Assembly: GCA_965662365.1 (NCBI GenBank)
Contig: CBFIHR010000046.1
Location: 1-35,469, forward strand
Reading direction: 5' to 3'
Source: CAWVWD01 sp965662365
Lineage (GTDB): Bacteria; Bacteroidota; Bacteroidia; Chitinophagales; Saprospiraceae
Length of the DNA stretch: 35,469 nt
The notes beneath the pieces are model-generated. The model was not told where the DNA came from, searched no databases, and saw only the letters and a program-made list of their open reading frames with translations. The position numbers were made by a program, and so were the translations under genes. Shown one piece after another: positions 34,200 through 35,469 of the stretch (its first letter is position 1; each line of letters starts with the position of its first letter).

Positions 34200-35054
34200 A
34201 TGCTGAAGTTAATAGAATGTCCAAGAGATGCCATGCAAGGTATCAAAACGTTTATCGAAACCAAGAAAAAAGCAAATTATATTAATAAGTTGCTTCAAGT
34301 CGGTTTTGATACGATTGATTTTGGCAGTTTTGTATCGCCCAAAGCCATTCCGCAAATGCGAGATACGGCAGCAGTTTTGTCGCAGTTGGATTTGGATGCG
34401 ACTGATAGCAAACTATTGGCAATCGTAGCGAATACAAGAGGAGCGGTCAATGCGTGTGCATTCGAAGAGATTCGTTACTTGGGCTATCCGTTCTCGATTT
34501 CAGAAACCTTTCAACTCCGAAACACGAATGCTACAATCGAGGAATCCATCGGTCGAGTAGAACGCATTCATAATCTTTGCGTCAAGCATAATAAAGAAAT
34601 GGTAGTTTATATTTCGATGGGTTTTGGCAATCCGTATGGTGATGAATGGAACGTGGAAATCGTCAGCAAATGGACGGAACGTTTGTCACAAATGGGCATC
34701 AAAATCTTATCGCTTTCTGATACAATCGGGGTAAGTAACCCTGAATCTATTTCGTATTTGTTTAGTAACTTAATACCGGCTTATCCAACGATTGAGTTTG
34801 GGGCACACTTGCATACAACGCCCGATACTTGGCACGAAAAAGTCGATGCGGCTTATCAAAATGGTTGCCGTCGCTTCGATTCAGCAATGCGAGGTTTTGG
34901 CGGTTGTCCGATGGCAAAGGATAAATTAACAGGGAATATGGCAACTGAAAATATGTTGTATTTTTTTGAAAAAAATAAAATCGAACACGGCTTAGATACG
35001 GGATTATTTGCGGAAGCAATGGACATGGTTAATGATGTGTTTCCTGAGCATTAG
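34200..35054 (+). CDS. mvaB: Hydroxymethylglutaryl-CoA lyase
   Basis: Cleaves HMG-CoA to acetyl-CoA and acetoacetate, the last step of leucine degradation. The TIM-barrel signatures of the HMGL-like family are present: ECPRDAMQG (Arg9, metal ligand Asp10), SDTIGV, GAHLHTTPDT (metal ligands His203 and His205), and the flexible catalytic loop GFGGCPMAKD with Cys236. Length (284 aa) is slightly short of the usual 295-300 but no block is missing. No other leucine-catabolism gene lies beside it in the window. Confidence 0.93.
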   Translation: MLKLIECPRDAMQGIKTFIETKKKANYINKLLQVGFDTIDFGSFVSPKAIPQMRDTAAVLSQLDLDATDSKLLAIVANTRGAVNACAFEEIRYLGYPFSISETFQLRNTNATIEESIGRVERIHNLCVKHNKEMVVYISMGFGNPYGDEWNVEIVSKWTERLSQMGIKILSLSDTIGVSNPESISYLFSNLIPAYPTIEFGAHLHTTPDTWHEKVDAAYQNGCRRFDSAMRGFGGCPMAKDKLTGNMATENMLYFFEKNKIEHGLDTGLFAEAMDMVNDVFPEH

Positions 35055-35140
35055 AGAGCGTCAATGCGTTTTTCGTCGGTGTAAGTTATTGCTGACGTAT
35101 TTTAAAATATTTCCAAAACGTCAATTATTTTTAATCTAGA

Positions 35141-35172
35141 AAAGCGATGTCATCTTTCGACAACATCGCTTT
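35141..35172 (-). terminator. Terminator of the CHAT gene
   Basis: AAAGCGATGT (35141-35150) pairs with ACATCGCTTT (35163-35172); on the minus strand it exits into a T-rich stretch. It lies about 20 nt after the CHAT stop codon. Confidence 0.75.
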
Positions 35173-35191
35173 CGAAAATTCCATCACTTTT

Positions 35192-35469
35192 TTATTCTCC
35201 AATTAATACAAAAGCAGCCCAGTACCTTGGGTTTGCCATGATTTCATCTTCTAACATTTTAAGTTTGGCTTGTCGTAGTGCTGTGGTATAGTTTTCTGTT
35301 TTCAAATAATTTTCATAAAAACTAATCATCAATTCTGTACATCCTTTATCGTCGATTTTCCAAAGCGAGAATAGGACATTTCTTGCTCCTGCCGTAATAA
35401 AACTTCGATTTAGTCCAATAATACCTTCCCCTTCGATAATGCGACCAATACCACTTTCGCAGCTACTCA
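35192..35469 (-). CDS. CHAT domain protein, C-terminal end (5' part outside window)
   Basis: A minus-strand frame enters from the right edge and stops at TAA (35194-35192), giving the last 91 residues. It opens with SSCESGIGRIIEGEGIIGLN, then FITAGARNVLFSLWKIDD, FYENYL, TALRQAKLKML and RYWAAFVLIGE. This is the end of a CHAT domain (caspase HetF associated with TPRs): Cys in SxCESG is the catalytic cysteine position of this caspase-like clan, and WAAFVLIG is the typical closing strand. TPR repeats would be expected in the missing N-terminal part. The gene is partial only because of the window edge. Confidence 0.92.
   Translation of the reverse strand, partial: SSCESGIGRIIEGEGIIGLNRSFITAGARNVLFSLWKIDDKGCTELMISFYENYLKTENYTTALRQAKLKMLEDEIMANPRYWAAFVLIGE

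Overview
The window reads as chromosomal DNA of an AT-rich member of the Bacteroidota. The evidence is two type IX secretion C-terminal domains (type B at 29617-31362; type A on the wreck at 15475-16539), promoters of the TTTG-N19-TAnnTTTG type, no obvious Shine-Dalgarno sites but A/C/T-rich G-poor leaders, an FtsZ tail ending in HDNVD, and many Ala-Gln signal-peptide junctions. A Saprospiria- or Chitinophagia-like lineage is possible, but I cannot fix the class. I saw no tRNA, rRNA, CRISPR array, transposase or integrase.

Region 1 (1-4726) is the end of the division and cell-wall cluster: the C-terminal third of murC, then ftsQ, ftsA and ftsZ, closed by a strong terminator. ftsZ appears to have its own promoter. 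Region 2 (4727-12104) holds a conserved protein of unknown function (5091), exported hypothetical proteins, a VanY-like D,D-carboxypeptidase, a SRAP/YedK DNA-protein crosslink protein and a TonB-C-domain protein. Region 3 (12298-15452) has rpmH (too short for routine ORF lists), rnpA, an EamA transporter, cytidine deaminase and a Uma2-fold protein.

Region 4 (15453-18394) is the accessory part of the window. It contains a multiply broken secreted serine-protease gene, a displaced 276-bp copy of the 3' end of a 2,4-dienoyl-CoA-reductase-like gene, a tandem array of 41-bp units with a palindromic core, and a YARHG-domain orphan with cassette-like borders. The intact reductase (18395-20419) lies directly beside it, so the two 3' ends form direct repeats around about 1.4 kb of foreign-looking DNA.

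Region 5 (20546-25624) is ordinary metabolism and signalling: serA, ndk, a DHH phosphoesterase and an orphan LytTR response regulator. A gene-free AT-rich kilobase (25625-26652) precedes an exported MORN-repeat caspase-like protease. Region 6 (28319-35469) is envelope-oriented: an Amidase_3 lipoprotein, a type B T9SS protein with FnIII-like repeats, a non-catalytic M16 peptidase homologue, an outer-membrane barrel, a tiny membrane protein and HMG-CoA lyase. At the right edge is the C-terminus of a CHAT-domain (caspase-fold) protein on the minus strand, so the window carries two caspase-superfamily genes about 7 kb apart.

The best leads for something unusual are the fadH-end duplication with its enclosed palindromic repeat array, the two caspase-fold genes, and a family of G-depleted word-repeat leaders placed directly before many start codons.
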